DNA from: Baffinella frigidus
Lineage: Eukaryota > Cryptophyceae > Cryptomonadales > Baffinellaceae
Length of the DNA stretch: 10,218 nt
Direction of reading: 5' to 3'
Assembly: GCA_026770585.1 (NCBI GenBank)
Contig: MU646635.1
Coordinates: 282,238 to 292,455, forward strand
This document shows positions 4,051 to 7,826 of this stretch, one piece after another. The position numbers and the translations under genes were made by a program. The notes below the pieces were generated by a model. It made no database searches, was not told the origin of the DNA, and saw nothing but the letters and a program-made list of their open reading frames with translations. How positions within the stretch are numbered: the first letter of the stretch is position 1; the number at the start of each line of letters is the position of its first letter.

Positions 4051-6784
4051 GACGTACTTGTCCTCGTCCGAGGCTTGGTGCTCGACCAGCGCGTCGAACT
4101 TGGAGGAGAGGGCCTCGGCGTTAAAGGCCGGCGACTGGTCCTCGCACCACGCATCACTCGCCTGCGGAGTTAGGCCATAGCGTTTAGAGTTATGGGTTAT
4201 GGATTATGGGTTTAGGGTTTAGGGTTTAGGGTTTAGGGTTTAAGGCAGGAGTTTAGGGTTTAGTGTTGAAGGCCGGCGACTGGTCCTCGTACCACGCGTC
4301 ACTCGCCTGAGGTTTACGGTGTAGGGTGTAGGGTGTAGGGTGTAGGGTGTAGGGTGTAGGGTGTAGGGTGTAGGGTGTAAGGAGTAGGGTGTAGGTTGTA
4401 GGGTGAAGTGTGTAGGGTGAAGGGTGTAGGGTGCAGGGTGTAGGGTTTGGGCCGAGCGAGAGGGCCCTAGTGTTAGGGTTTGCGCGGAGCAGGGTTTGCG
4501 CGGAGCGAGGAGCGAGGGGCAGAAGCCGCTGCAATGGAGAAGGAGGCGCGAGGTTTCGGTGTGGTTGCGGTGCGGTTTCGGTGGTGTGTGGGGAAGAGAG
4601 AGCTACGTTCATTTCGGGGGAGGGGAGGGGTGGGGTGTGCGTGTGGGGTGTGTGTTTCGAGGGAGGGGTGGGTGAGTGGGGGAGATGCGTAGGTGGAAAG
4701 TGCGTCTATTTCGGGGGAGGGGGTGGGAGGGGAGGTACGAAGGAGAGGGACTCGACGCCCATGGCGTTATTTCGGAGGAGGGGGTGGGAGGGGAGATACG
4801 AAGGAGAGGGGCTGGACGCCCATGGCGTTGAGACACGTGGTGAGGAGCCCGATCGCGAGCGAGGCGTTGGCCACCGACCTGGTTTGGGGAGTAGGGATTA
4901 GGGTGTAGGGGGTAGGGTGTTGGGTGTAGGGTGTAGGTTGCAGGGTGTAGGGTGTAGGGTGTAGGGTGTAGGGTGTGGGATTTAGGGTTTAGGGTTTAGG
5001 GTTTAGGGTTTAGGGTTTAGGGTTTAGGGTTTAGGGTTTAGGGTATAGGGTGTAGGGTGTAGGGCTTGGGGTTTAGGGTTTAGGGTTCAGGGTTCAGGGT
5101 TCAGGGTTTAGGGTTTAGGTCAGGAGCCCGATGGCGAGAGAGGCGTTCACCAAGACCTGCACCTACGAATCGTCAGCAAAAAGAGGGTGGCGTTACTACT
5201 GGCGCGTCCTGGGTCAGTACGGGCGCGTCCTGAGGGAACACATAATTTAGTACTGGCGCGTCCCAACGGCGAGAGAGGCGTTGGCCGTGCAGGGGGGGGG
5301 TTAGGTTCAGGGTTTAGGGTTTAGGGTTTAGGGTTACACTCGAGGTTGAGCTGCGCGCCTTGGGATTGTAGGGAGGGAAACTATCCCTCAAGTGGCGAGT
5401 AGGCTCATACGCCCTACCGTAGAGCCCTAGGACCTGCCTAGGACTTCGTGGAGGTCAATTTTGACTTCCTCGCCACTTAAGGGATAGGGATGGTTGTCGG
5501 GGTGAGGGGGGGCAAGAGCTGTCGGCCGCCGTATCATGTTGTGTCAACTACAGGTTCTCTCTTCCACACACACACACACAAACACACACTCTCTCTCTCT
5601 TTCTCTCTCTCTCTCCCCGAGTTCGGAAAAACACGCTGCCACCGACCTGCAGGGGCCCCGAGGCAGCGCGCCCGGAGAGGAAGGGGAACTGGAGGGGAGA
5701 TGAAGGGGGGCTGAAGGGGGCGGGGGCACCTCTGTCCCTCCTCGGAGACGAAGTTGAGGAGGTCGACGATCTTCTGGCCGCGGCGCTGCGTCTGCGCCGT
5801 GTCGCTGCGCAGGAACGCCATGGCGACCCCCTGCGCGCGCCCCGCACCGCGCAACCTCAGTGCGCTGCCAGAGCCTCTTCTTGAAACGCTTTGGAGGTGG
5901 TTTGCGGGGCGGATATGCAGGGTTCGCAGTTCATATCCGTCAACTTTGGAGCGGGGAAGGAACTCCATGGCAGCCCCCTGCGCGCCCCCCCGCACCGCGC
6001 GCCTCCAGCACCGCGCGACCTCAAAGCGCAGGCAGAGTCGCCGCACAGCAAGCGTTGGGGGCGGTTTGCGGGGCGGATGCGGGGGGGTTGCAGGTGTGCG
6101 CAAAGTGCGGTACCTCGCCGCTCATGAGGACTTGCATGACTTCGAGGACTTGGTTGGCGCCGTCGGGGTCTGCAGGGTCGCTGGCGCGCACGAAGTCGTC
6201 GAAGAGCGGGTCCAGGATCAGCTCGCCGAGCGGCAGGCACGCTGCAGGACGCAGGGGGGTTAGCGGGCAGCCCCGGGTTCGCCATGGCGCGGCAAAACGC
6301 TGGGGGGGAGGCGCTCACCGTTCGGGTGCTGCTCGCCCGTGGTGGCCATGATCTTGAAGAGCGCGTTGATGGCGGAGCGCGCGCCGTCGGCGTCCGGCCC
6401 GTGGAGGTTTGCGTTGAGCGACGTGTAGGCCGCGAGCAGGGCCTCGCAGAAGTGGGTGAGCGCCAGCTCAGGAAGCGTCGACCCCCCGGCCGCCTTCTTG
6501 GCGTCGCGCTCGTCAGGGTTCCCCTCCTTCTCCTCTTCGTCGTCGTCGTCCGGTTCGAGGTAGTGCGTGAAGATCACCGACATCACCTCCCTTGCCTCCG
6601 ACGCCGGCAGGACTTCGCACGCCTCCGCGAGCACGTTGCACATGAGCTGAGCTCCCTCCGCGTCGAGCGCGGGCGCTTCATCCGCGTCCTTCAGGCCCTT
6701 GACGAACTCCACGCGCAGCTGCAGGGTGTTCTTCTTGGTCGGCCGAAGCGCCTTGGTCGTCTCGTTGGCCGCTGACCGCGCCAT
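21..6784 (-). CDS. Gene 1: ten-exon spliced gene, unassigned helix-rich protein, 3' end outside window
   Basis: This is an inferred gene model. Ten minus-strand exons join with matching phases: exit phases are 1,0,2,0,2,1,0,0,0, and each next acceptor supplies the needed bases. The result is 353 codons (1059 nt) without a stop. Exon 1 carries the ATG in a good context (gccATGG). The predicted protein has a basic start, several probable amphipathic helices, an acidic run (DDDDEEEKE, about residues 78-86) and later acidic segments (ASDEDK, ATEDDE). No signal peptide or membrane segment stands out. Its helical character recalls HEAT/ARM-type proteins, but I see no diagnostic motif and do not assign a family. 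Introns are 77, 322, 851, 638, 1126, 1562, 735, 300 and 94 nt; most of those after exon 3 contain telomere-like arrays. The gene is divergent from gene 2. No stop is reached, so it continues off the left edge or into the G run. Confidence 0.55.
61..246. repeat. Telomere-like array with TTTACGG sub-block
   Basis: Degenerate TTTAGAG/TTAGGGA units (61-135) are followed, beyond the candidate 12-nt exon (148-159), by a TTTACGG block (172-200) and then perfect TTTAGGG units to about 246. It lies in the introns around that exon. Confidence 0.85.
148..159 (-). CDS. Gene 1 exon 9 (possible 12-nt microexon)
   Basis: Twelve bases encode VLTA between acceptor CAACCCCCAG|G and donor ACCGCG|GTGACG. Phase 0 in and out joins exon 8 (ending ATEDDE) to exon 10 (starting EECFKI) without breaking the frame. 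Such a short exon cannot be proved from sequence; exons 8 and 10 would also join directly in phase. Confidence 0.3.
247..459. other. Gene 1 intron 8, unique part
   Basis: No exon is seen here. Short inverted repeats are present: GAGGGCTCGA near 331 against TCGAGCCCTC near 431, and CCACGCCAGA near 360 against TCTGGCGTGG near 440. The arms are not nested as a simple hairpin. Confidence 0.4.
460..513 (-). CDS. Gene 1 exon 8
   Basis: The acceptor CTAAACAG|A directly abuts a telomere-like array, and the donor is GACGAG|GTTCTC. Phase 0 in and out gives KMDITANQISLLATEDDE, a short helix followed by an acidic end. Codon usage matches the other exons and contrasts with the surrounding TTTAGGG-type DNA. 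Confidence 0.48.
517..605. repeat. TTTAGGG array abutting exon 8 acceptor
   Basis: Near-perfect TTTAGGG units with TTCAGGG variants on plus end in a short inverted CTCTAAACCCTAAAG. On the gene 1 sense strand this array forms the CCCTAAACAG acceptor of exon 8. Confidence 0.85.
707..820. repeat. 68-bp tandem duplication
   Basis: TCCGCCTATGTTGGGAGCTC at 707 recurs as TCCGCCTACGTTGGGAGCTG at 775. Each is followed by GAAGAA(C/T)CTAAAGGACCTAAAGGA. It lies in gene 1 intron 7. The short open reading across it (622-879, plus) is not considered a gene. Confidence 0.75.
880..1240. repeat. G-run-rich minisatellite (GGGGTTAGG-type)
   Basis: Degenerate units of the form GGGGTTAGGTAGGGGTAAGG, GGGTTAGGGGGTT and GGGAAGGGGAGAGG repeat with a loose higher-order period. 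Nearly every unit has runs of three or more G, so the plus strand is dense in potential G-quadruplexes. It fills the rest of gene 1 intron 7. Confidence 0.8.
1249..1280 (-). CDS. Gene 1 exon 7 (short)
   Basis: A 32-nt exon lies between acceptor CCTACAACAG|T and donor CAGGAG|GTGCCG. Entered in phase 1 it reads VIGEAELSVQE and leaves in phase 0. That is exactly what is needed between exons 6 and 8. The acceptor sits directly behind a telomere-like run (CCCTAACCCCTGAACCCTA on the sense strand). Support rests on phase and splice sites only, so this is less sure than its neighbours. Confidence 0.4.
1287..1346. repeat. Short telomere-like array behind exon 7
   Basis: GGGTTCAGGGG, TTAGGGTTTAGGGTTTAGG and related units lie immediately upstream (in sense) of the gene 1 exon 7 acceptor. 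Confidence 0.7.
1389..1479. mobile_element. MITE-like foldback, family A, left arm decayed
   Basis: The right end (CGAGGTACCCCTG, preceded by TCTTATGAG and a G run) matches the family A copy at 3320-3436. The left end CAGGGGCACTCACGATCG is diverged and shorter. The inner part AGGGTCCTAGG is shared. It has no coding capacity and would be non-autonomous. Confidence 0.5.
1573..1740. repeat. Minisatellite of about 28 bp
   Basis: Imperfect units are built from GTACAAGGCATGCAGAATGT and GTGAGT, with GCATCCATAATG variants. It creates a repetitive open reading on both strands, which I do not regard as coding. It lies in gene 1 intron 6. Confidence 0.75.
1765..2115. repeat. Degenerate array: exon 6-end fragments plus CATTGCGCGTGAGAGGTGGG units
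   Basis: Units of GAGAGCATTGCGCGTGAGAG, GTGGGAGGGACAAGGGGGG and GACCGAT(C/G)TTG(T)CGAC(C/G)CGGAG recur at uneven spacing. The GACCGAT...CGGAGNGTCTC portion is the reverse complement of the end of gene 1 exon 6 (ETLRVDKIG), so this array seems partly built from that exon's 3' edge. Confidence 0.6.
2146..2199 (-). pseudogene. Exon 6 fragment copy 1
   Basis: It matches the 3' half of gene 1 exon 6 (HEQATPVFETLRVD) with one change near the end (GATGTTG for GATCTTG on plus). It has no acceptor of its own and is followed by a TTTAGGG run. Confidence 0.6.
2233..2337. mobile_element. MITE-like foldback, family B, with 8-bp flanking repeat
   Basis: TATCCCTTAAGTTGCGAG on the left pairs with CTCGCCACTCAAGGGATA on the right. 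The core is CGCCCTACCGTAGGGCCCTA then GGACCTGCCTAGGACC. GAGGCTCA flanks both sides (2225-2232 and 2339-2346), as expected of a target-site duplication. No transposase is encoded. Confidence 0.65.
2360..2461. mobile_element. MITE-like foldback, family C, copy 1
   Basis: The left end TATCCCTCAAGTGCCCATAG and the right end CTACAGGGCATTTAAGATA are imperfect inverted repeats. The core contains GGTCCTAGGGCCGTACCGTA. Nearly identical to copy 2 at 2721-2824. Confidence 0.6.
2474..2506 (-). pseudogene. Exon 6 fragment copy 2 (3' edge only)
   Basis: It matches the last part of gene 1 exon 6, then diverges into the CATTGCGCGTGAGAG-type array sequence. Confidence 0.5.
2600..2671 (-). pseudogene. Exon 6 fragment copy 3
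   Basis: It encodes FLAWFLHEQATPVFETLRVD in frame but lacks the 5' part and any acceptor; the homology stops at the Phe. It is followed in sense by a TTTAGGG-type run in antisense. Confidence 0.6.
2721..2824. mobile_element. MITE-like foldback, family C, copy 2
   Basis: TATCCCTCAAGTGCCCATAG pairs with CTACTGGGCATGTAAGGGATA; ends are better preserved than in copy 1. It belongs to a larger duplication (2352-2500 against 2713-2861) that also carries the exon 6 edge, so it was copied with its surroundings rather than inserted independently. Confidence 0.62.
2843..2931 (-). CDS. Gene 1 exon 6 (best copy of a multiplied exon)
   Basis: The acceptor CCATCCAG|G completes the split Lys codon of exon 5. 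The frame reads IKEQRRGFLAWFLHEQATP, then VFETLRVDKI, and leaves in phase 1 at ATCG|GTCCTC, a weak donor. An alternative donor at CTCCGC|GTCGAC would be phase 0. Several other copies of the same sequence occur at 2146-2199, 2474-2506, 2600-2671 and 3187-3244. The copy at 3187-3244 keeps an acceptor but has lost bases, which shifts its frame. This copy fits both neighbours in phase. Confidence 0.52.
3047..3187. repeat. Semi-palindromic 21-22-bp tandem array
   Basis: About six units of the form GTGTTAG(C/T)GTGTTCGACACA alternate with ACACGTG/ACACATGCG. Each unit contains TGTNNNACA-type inverted halves. It lies between exon 6 and a decayed copy of exon 6. Confidence 0.75.
3187..3244 (-). pseudogene. 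Exon 6 copy 4 with acceptor, frameshifted
   Basis: It starts behind an intact acceptor (GTTGCAG|G) and reads SKEQRWGFL in the right phase. It then loses bases relative to exon 6, so FLHEQATP is out of frame. It is probably a fossil exon. Confidence 0.6.
3254..3312. repeat. GGGGTTTGAGGTTTG-type array
   Basis: Telomere-like variants (GGTTTGGGGTTTGAGGTTTG) lie directly behind the fossil exon acceptor in gene 1 sense. Confidence 0.7.
3320..3436. mobile_element. MITE-like foldback, family A, full copy
   Basis: The 13-bp ends CAGGGGTACCTCG and CGAGGTACCCCTG are perfect inverses. The pairing continues imperfectly through TAAGAAAAC/GTTGTCTTA, C and G runs, and CCTAGGACC/GGTCCTGG. At 117 bp with no coding capacity, it is non-autonomous. 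Confidence 0.7.
3496..3534. repeat. TTTAGGG array
   Basis: About five near-perfect units precede the exon 5 fragment series in gene 1 intron 5. Confidence 0.85.
3544..3602 (-). pseudogene. Exon 5 fragment copy 1 (3' half)
   Basis: It reads ALSSKFDARVEHHASDKVKS, against EALSSKFDALVEHQASDEDK in the intact exon. The donor has decayed (AAGTTAAG). Confidence 0.65.
3710..3790 (-). pseudogene. Exon 5 fragment copy 2 (3' half)
   Basis: It reads FDAEALSSKF, PSLVEHHASDEVKS. It shares the HHASD and AAGTTAAGTCT ending with copy 1, so these two copies descend from one another rather than separately from exon 5. Confidence 0.65.
3901..3936 (-). pseudogene. Exon 5 fragment copy 3 (short)
   Basis: It reads FEHHASDEDKS, followed in sense by a run of GAGAGGGGA units on plus (3868-3900). 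It keeps the DEDK ending of the intact exon but the HH of copies 1 and 2. Confidence 0.6.
3953..4050. repeat. TTGAGGG homogeneous array
   Basis: About thirteen uninterrupted GAGGGTT heptamers begin just after the donor of exon 5 in sense. The single variant is unmixed with TTTAGGG. Confidence 0.92.
4058..4161 (-). CDS. Gene 1 exon 5 (intact copy of a multiplied exon)
   Basis: The acceptor is CTCCGCAG|G in phase 0 and the donor is GACAA|GTACGT, a strong 5' site. It reads ASDAWCEDQSPAFNAEALS, then SKFDALVEHQASDEDK; the last codon is split with exon 6. The segment is acidic and hydrophilic with one likely helix (EALSSKFDALVEH). Four decayed copies flank it: one of the 5' half (4265-4306, own acceptor kept) and three of the 3' half (3901-3936, 3710-3790, 3544-3602). 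Only the present copy has both splice sites and an uninterrupted frame. Confidence 0.58.
4195..4263. repeat. TTTAGGG array between exon 5 and its 5' copy
   Basis: TTATGGGTTTAGGGTTTAGG and further units lie between exon 5 and the copy at 4265-4306. Confidence 0.85.
4265..4306 (-). pseudogene. Exon 5 fragment copy 4 (5' half, acceptor kept)
   Basis: Acceptor ACCTCAG|G is followed by ASDAWYEDQSPAFN, then the sequence passes into CCCTAAA repeat with a stop. As it has a usable acceptor in the same phase as exon 5, it could be spliced as an alternative. Confidence 0.65.
4316..4446. repeat. TGTAGGG homogeneous array
   Basis: About eighteen GTAGGGT heptamers with a few GAAGGGT/GCAGGGT variants. The acceptor of fossil copy 4 directly follows it in sense. 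Confidence 0.92.
4485..4706. other. Gene 1 intron 4, G-rich part
   Basis: A small duplication (TTTGCGCGGAGC at 4479 and 4494) and GGGGAGGGGTGGG-type sequence. The overlapping open readings are compositional; no exon is identified. Confidence 0.4.
4707..4828. repeat. 61-bp tandem duplication including exon 4 3' end and donor
   Basis: Units 4707-4767 and 4768-4828 both carry TATTTCGG(G/A)GGAGGGGGTG, then ACGAAGGAGAGGG and GACGCCCATGGCG. The second unit holds the real exon 4 end and donor; the first is a downstream copy of both in sense. Confidence 0.8.
4800..4878 (-). CDS. Gene 1 exon 4
   Basis: The acceptor AAACCAG|G supplies the one base needed from exon 3. The frame then reads SVANASLAIGLLTTCLNAM and GVQPLSF, and the donor is TTC|GTATCT. 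It is a small, mildly hydrophobic helix-like segment. Partial copies of its first half lie upstream in intron 3 (5120-5157 and 5265-5287), and a copy of its 3' end with donor lies downstream at 4707-4767. This copy is chosen because only it keeps the phase; the copy at 5120-5157 read in the same phase meets a stop within a few codons. Confidence 0.55.
4891..5118. repeat. Composite TGTAGGG / TTTAGGG / TTCAGGG array
   Basis: TGTAGGG units (4901-4975) pass abruptly into about ten perfect TTTAGGG units (4980-5045), then back through TGTAGGG, TTCAGGG and TTTAGGG. It lies behind the exon 4 acceptor in gene 1 intron 3. Confidence 0.92.
5120..5157 (-). pseudogene. Exon 4 fragment copy 1 (5' half)
   Basis: Acceptor-like GGTGCAG|G is followed by VNASLAIGLLT in one frame, then CCCTAAA repeat. 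In the phase left by exon 3 it meets a stop. Confidence 0.62.
5203..5290. repeat. GTACTGGCGCGTCC triplicate ending in exon 4 fragment copy 2
   Basis: Three units of (A)GTAC(T/G)GGCGCGTCC lie at about 5204, 5216 and 5249. Part of the last abuts 5265-5287, which reads ANASLAVG on minus, another remnant of exon 4. Confidence 0.55.
5293..5336. repeat. TTTAGGG array
   Basis: GGGGGGGTTAGG, TTCAGGGTTTAGGGTTTAGG and related units; the last G-rich telomere-like array before the genes diverge. Confidence 0.85.
5381..5487. mobile_element. MITE-like foldback, family B, copy 2
   Basis: CTATCCCTCAAGTGGCGAG pairs with CTCGCCACTTAAGGGATAG. The core CGCCCTACCGTAGAGCCCTA, GGACCTGCCTAGGAC matches 2233-2337. 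No clear flanking duplication is seen. It lies in gene 1 intron 3. Confidence 0.68.
5565..5616. repeat. CA/CT compound microsatellite
   Basis: A (CA)n run is followed by (CT)n with TTT interruptions, in gene 1 intron 3 close behind exon 3. Confidence 0.9.
5730..5791 (-). CDS. Gene 1 exon 3
   Basis: The phase-0 acceptor CGGCGCAG|A opens TQRRGQKIVDLLNFVSEEGQ, and the donor is CAGAG|GTGCCC (exit phase 2). An alternative acceptor 20 nt upstream (CTGCGCAG|C) would put the preceding phase out of register, so I prefer the inner site. The exon lies inside a longer minus-strand open stretch (5534-6103). The rest of that stretch is intronic tandem repeat and microsatellite, so only this part is taken as coding. 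Confidence 0.52.
5819..6078. repeat. 149-bp tandem duplication in gene 1 intron 2
   Basis: Unit 1 begins CATGGCGACCCCCTGCGCGC (5819) and unit 2 CATGGCAGCCCCCTGCGCGC (5968). Both contain CCGCACCGCGC and end GGTTTGCGGGGCGGAT. Several open readings on both strands pass through it because the unit is GC-rich. Confidence 0.72.
5917..5959. repeat. 43-bp dispersed motif, copy 1
   Basis: It shares 38 of 43 bases with 8337-8379. The invariant part is CATATCCGTCAACTTTGG plus AGCGGG. It lies in gene 1 intron 2. Confidence 0.75.
6114..6241 (-). CDS. Gene 1 exon 2
   Basis: The acceptor is CCTGCAG|C and the donor is GGCGAG|GTACCG. Entered with one base left over from exon 1, the frame reads ACLPLGELILDPLFDDFV, then RASDPADPDGANQVLEVMQ and VLMSGE. 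It leaves in phase 0. The 77-nt intron before it is the shortest in the gene. The segment continues the helix-rich character of exon 1: two amphipathic stretches separated by an acidic DPADPDG turn. Both splice sites are good and the frame is forced, so this is one of the firmer exons. Confidence 0.68.
6319..6784 (-). CDS. Gene 1 exon 1 (initiation exon)
   Basis: The exon has 155 codons plus one base. It starts at an ATG in context gccATGG and begins MARSAANETTKAL. Probable helices contain LRVEFVKGLKDADEAP, LMCNVLAEACEVLP and AREVMSVIFTHYLEP. A charged linker follows (DDDDEEEKEGNPDERD), then LALTHFCEALLAAYTSL and ARSAINALFKIMATTGEQHP. The donor is AACG|GTGAGC, a near-consensus 5' splice site, and the reading becomes low-complexity beyond it. 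The opposite-strand reading at 6284-6775 is also open but is Arg/Val-rich and looks like a high-GC shadow. The helix periodicity and the acidic loop support this as the coding strand. An upstream 5' exon joined to the same frame cannot be excluded. Confidence 0.7.
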
Positions 6785-7437
6785 GGCGAATCGCCGTGCT
6801 CCCGCTCTCCCACACAGACCCCCCTCCTGCTCCCAAAGCTTCCGCCCCCCTGGATCAGAGCAACCCAGTCGCCGCCTCAGCGAACCCGCTAGCGCGCTTG
6901 AGCCCAGGTACAGGTGGCAACGTGGGACGCTCTCCCCGGATCAAGCGCTTCTCCTCTCCCGCCTTTTGCAAAGGTGAAAAATCTGGATCGACGGTCGACG
7001 ACAGGCCTCCGAAGTGGCTCAGATCGAGGCTGGATTCCCGGACGTTTTCACCTGACAAAACCTCGAATTCGCATTCTGGCCATTGAAAATGGCTCAAACT
7101 CCAATCTCGATTTGATGTGGCTAGGGGGAGGAAAAAAGAAATCTGCGCGCATTTTGTCGATGCAGAAGGCTAAAAATCTTTACAACAGTTGTTGGGCGGT
7201 ATATCCAGTACTAATCAAAATTATTGTAAGGCTTTGCTCGTACAAAAATCCCCGGATCAGTCAACTGCATGGATTTTGCGCTTGCCACAAACCGGAAGCC
7301 CCAATCCAGCACCGCAAGGTTCCCGTCCAGCAGTTGGGGGACGCAGGGCGAGGGGGGCGAGGTCAAGAAGGCCTGCGCGCGACACTCTGCTTTAGAGCTG
7401 AACGGGCCGCGCGCGAAGCGGCAGCGAGGCAGCGACG
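6785..7437. promoter_or_regulatory. Divergent intergenic region, presumed bidirectional promoter
   Basis: These 653 bp separate the start codons of gene 1 (minus) and gene 2 (plus). The middle (about 6960-7270) is distinctly more A/T-rich than the GC-rich exons on both sides. It holds no telomere-like array, foldback element or tandem repeat, unlike almost everything else in the window. I see no convincing TATA box; TATATCC at 7200 is the closest. Short open readings here show no splice-consistent structure. The transcription starts and 5' UTRs of both genes presumably lie inside it. Confidence 0.5.
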
Positions 7438-7826
7438 ATGGACGGCGAACTCATGGCGCTCCTCCAGGAGATTGTGACCGACTTTGGCGTCGGTGGCGGC
7501 GGCGGGGGCGGGGGCGGCGGTGGGAAGGGGAAGGGCAACGGTGGCGGCGGTGGCGGCGCGCGGAAGAAAGAGCAGGCCAAGCCGGCGCGGAAGGTGCGCA
7601 AGGAGAGCACCAAGCGCAAGCCCGAGGTCGTCGACCCTGGCATCCTCTCTGACGAGTCGCTTTGGGGCGATGGGGGCAACGCCTCCCAGACTAGCTCCCC
7701 GTCTCCGCCCAAGCGGGCGAGGACCGGGCACGCGAAGCCTGCCAAAGCCGTCGACGGAGACTTCGGCGAGTTCAGCGGCTACGCCAAGCTGCTCACTGCC
7801 GACCTCGACGCGCAAGTCTCAAAGAG
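7438..7826 (+). CDS. Gene 2 exon 1 (initiation exon)
   Basis: The exon has 129 codons plus two bases, from an ATG in context gacgATGG to donor AAGAG|GTGCGC. It starts with the short helix MDGELMALLQEIVTDFGV, then an 11-Gly run, KGKGNGG and another Gly run. Three basic clusters follow (RKKEQAKPARKVRK, STKRKPE, PPKRARTGHAKPAK), and it ends DGDFGEFSGYAKLLTADLDA. The GGC-type trinucleotide run at 7489-7557 is likely length-variable. Overlapping open readings in other frames are Arg/Ala/Pro-rich shadows. Confidence 0.68.

Noticed and set aside
4253-4901. Open readings through TGTAGGG arrays and G-rich DNA (both strands)
   Set aside because: Heptamer repeats stay open in some frames and give TLHPTPY- or NPQPSTL-type peptides; this is repeat translation, not a gene.
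1-5336. A chromosome end (terminal telomere) on the left
   Set aside because: Arrays are interrupted, mixed with exons and read G-rich 5' to 3' from the left, the opposite of a left telomere (which would read CCCTAAA).
5534-6103. Long minus-strand open reading of 189 residues
   Set aside because: It crosses a 149-bp tandem duplication, a dispersed repeat and the CA/CT microsatellite. Only 5791-5730 has exon-like splice sites and phase, so the rest is taken as intron.
6284-6775. Plus-strand open reading opposite gene 1 exon 1
   Set aside because: It is the antisense of a helix-rich exon with a good start and donor, and is itself Arg/Val-rich without recognisable structure.
6114-6784. Assignment of gene 1 to condensin CAP-G or eIF3m
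   Set aside because: Helix pattern and a few hydrophobic spacings were reminiscent, but later exons do not follow either family, so no name is given.
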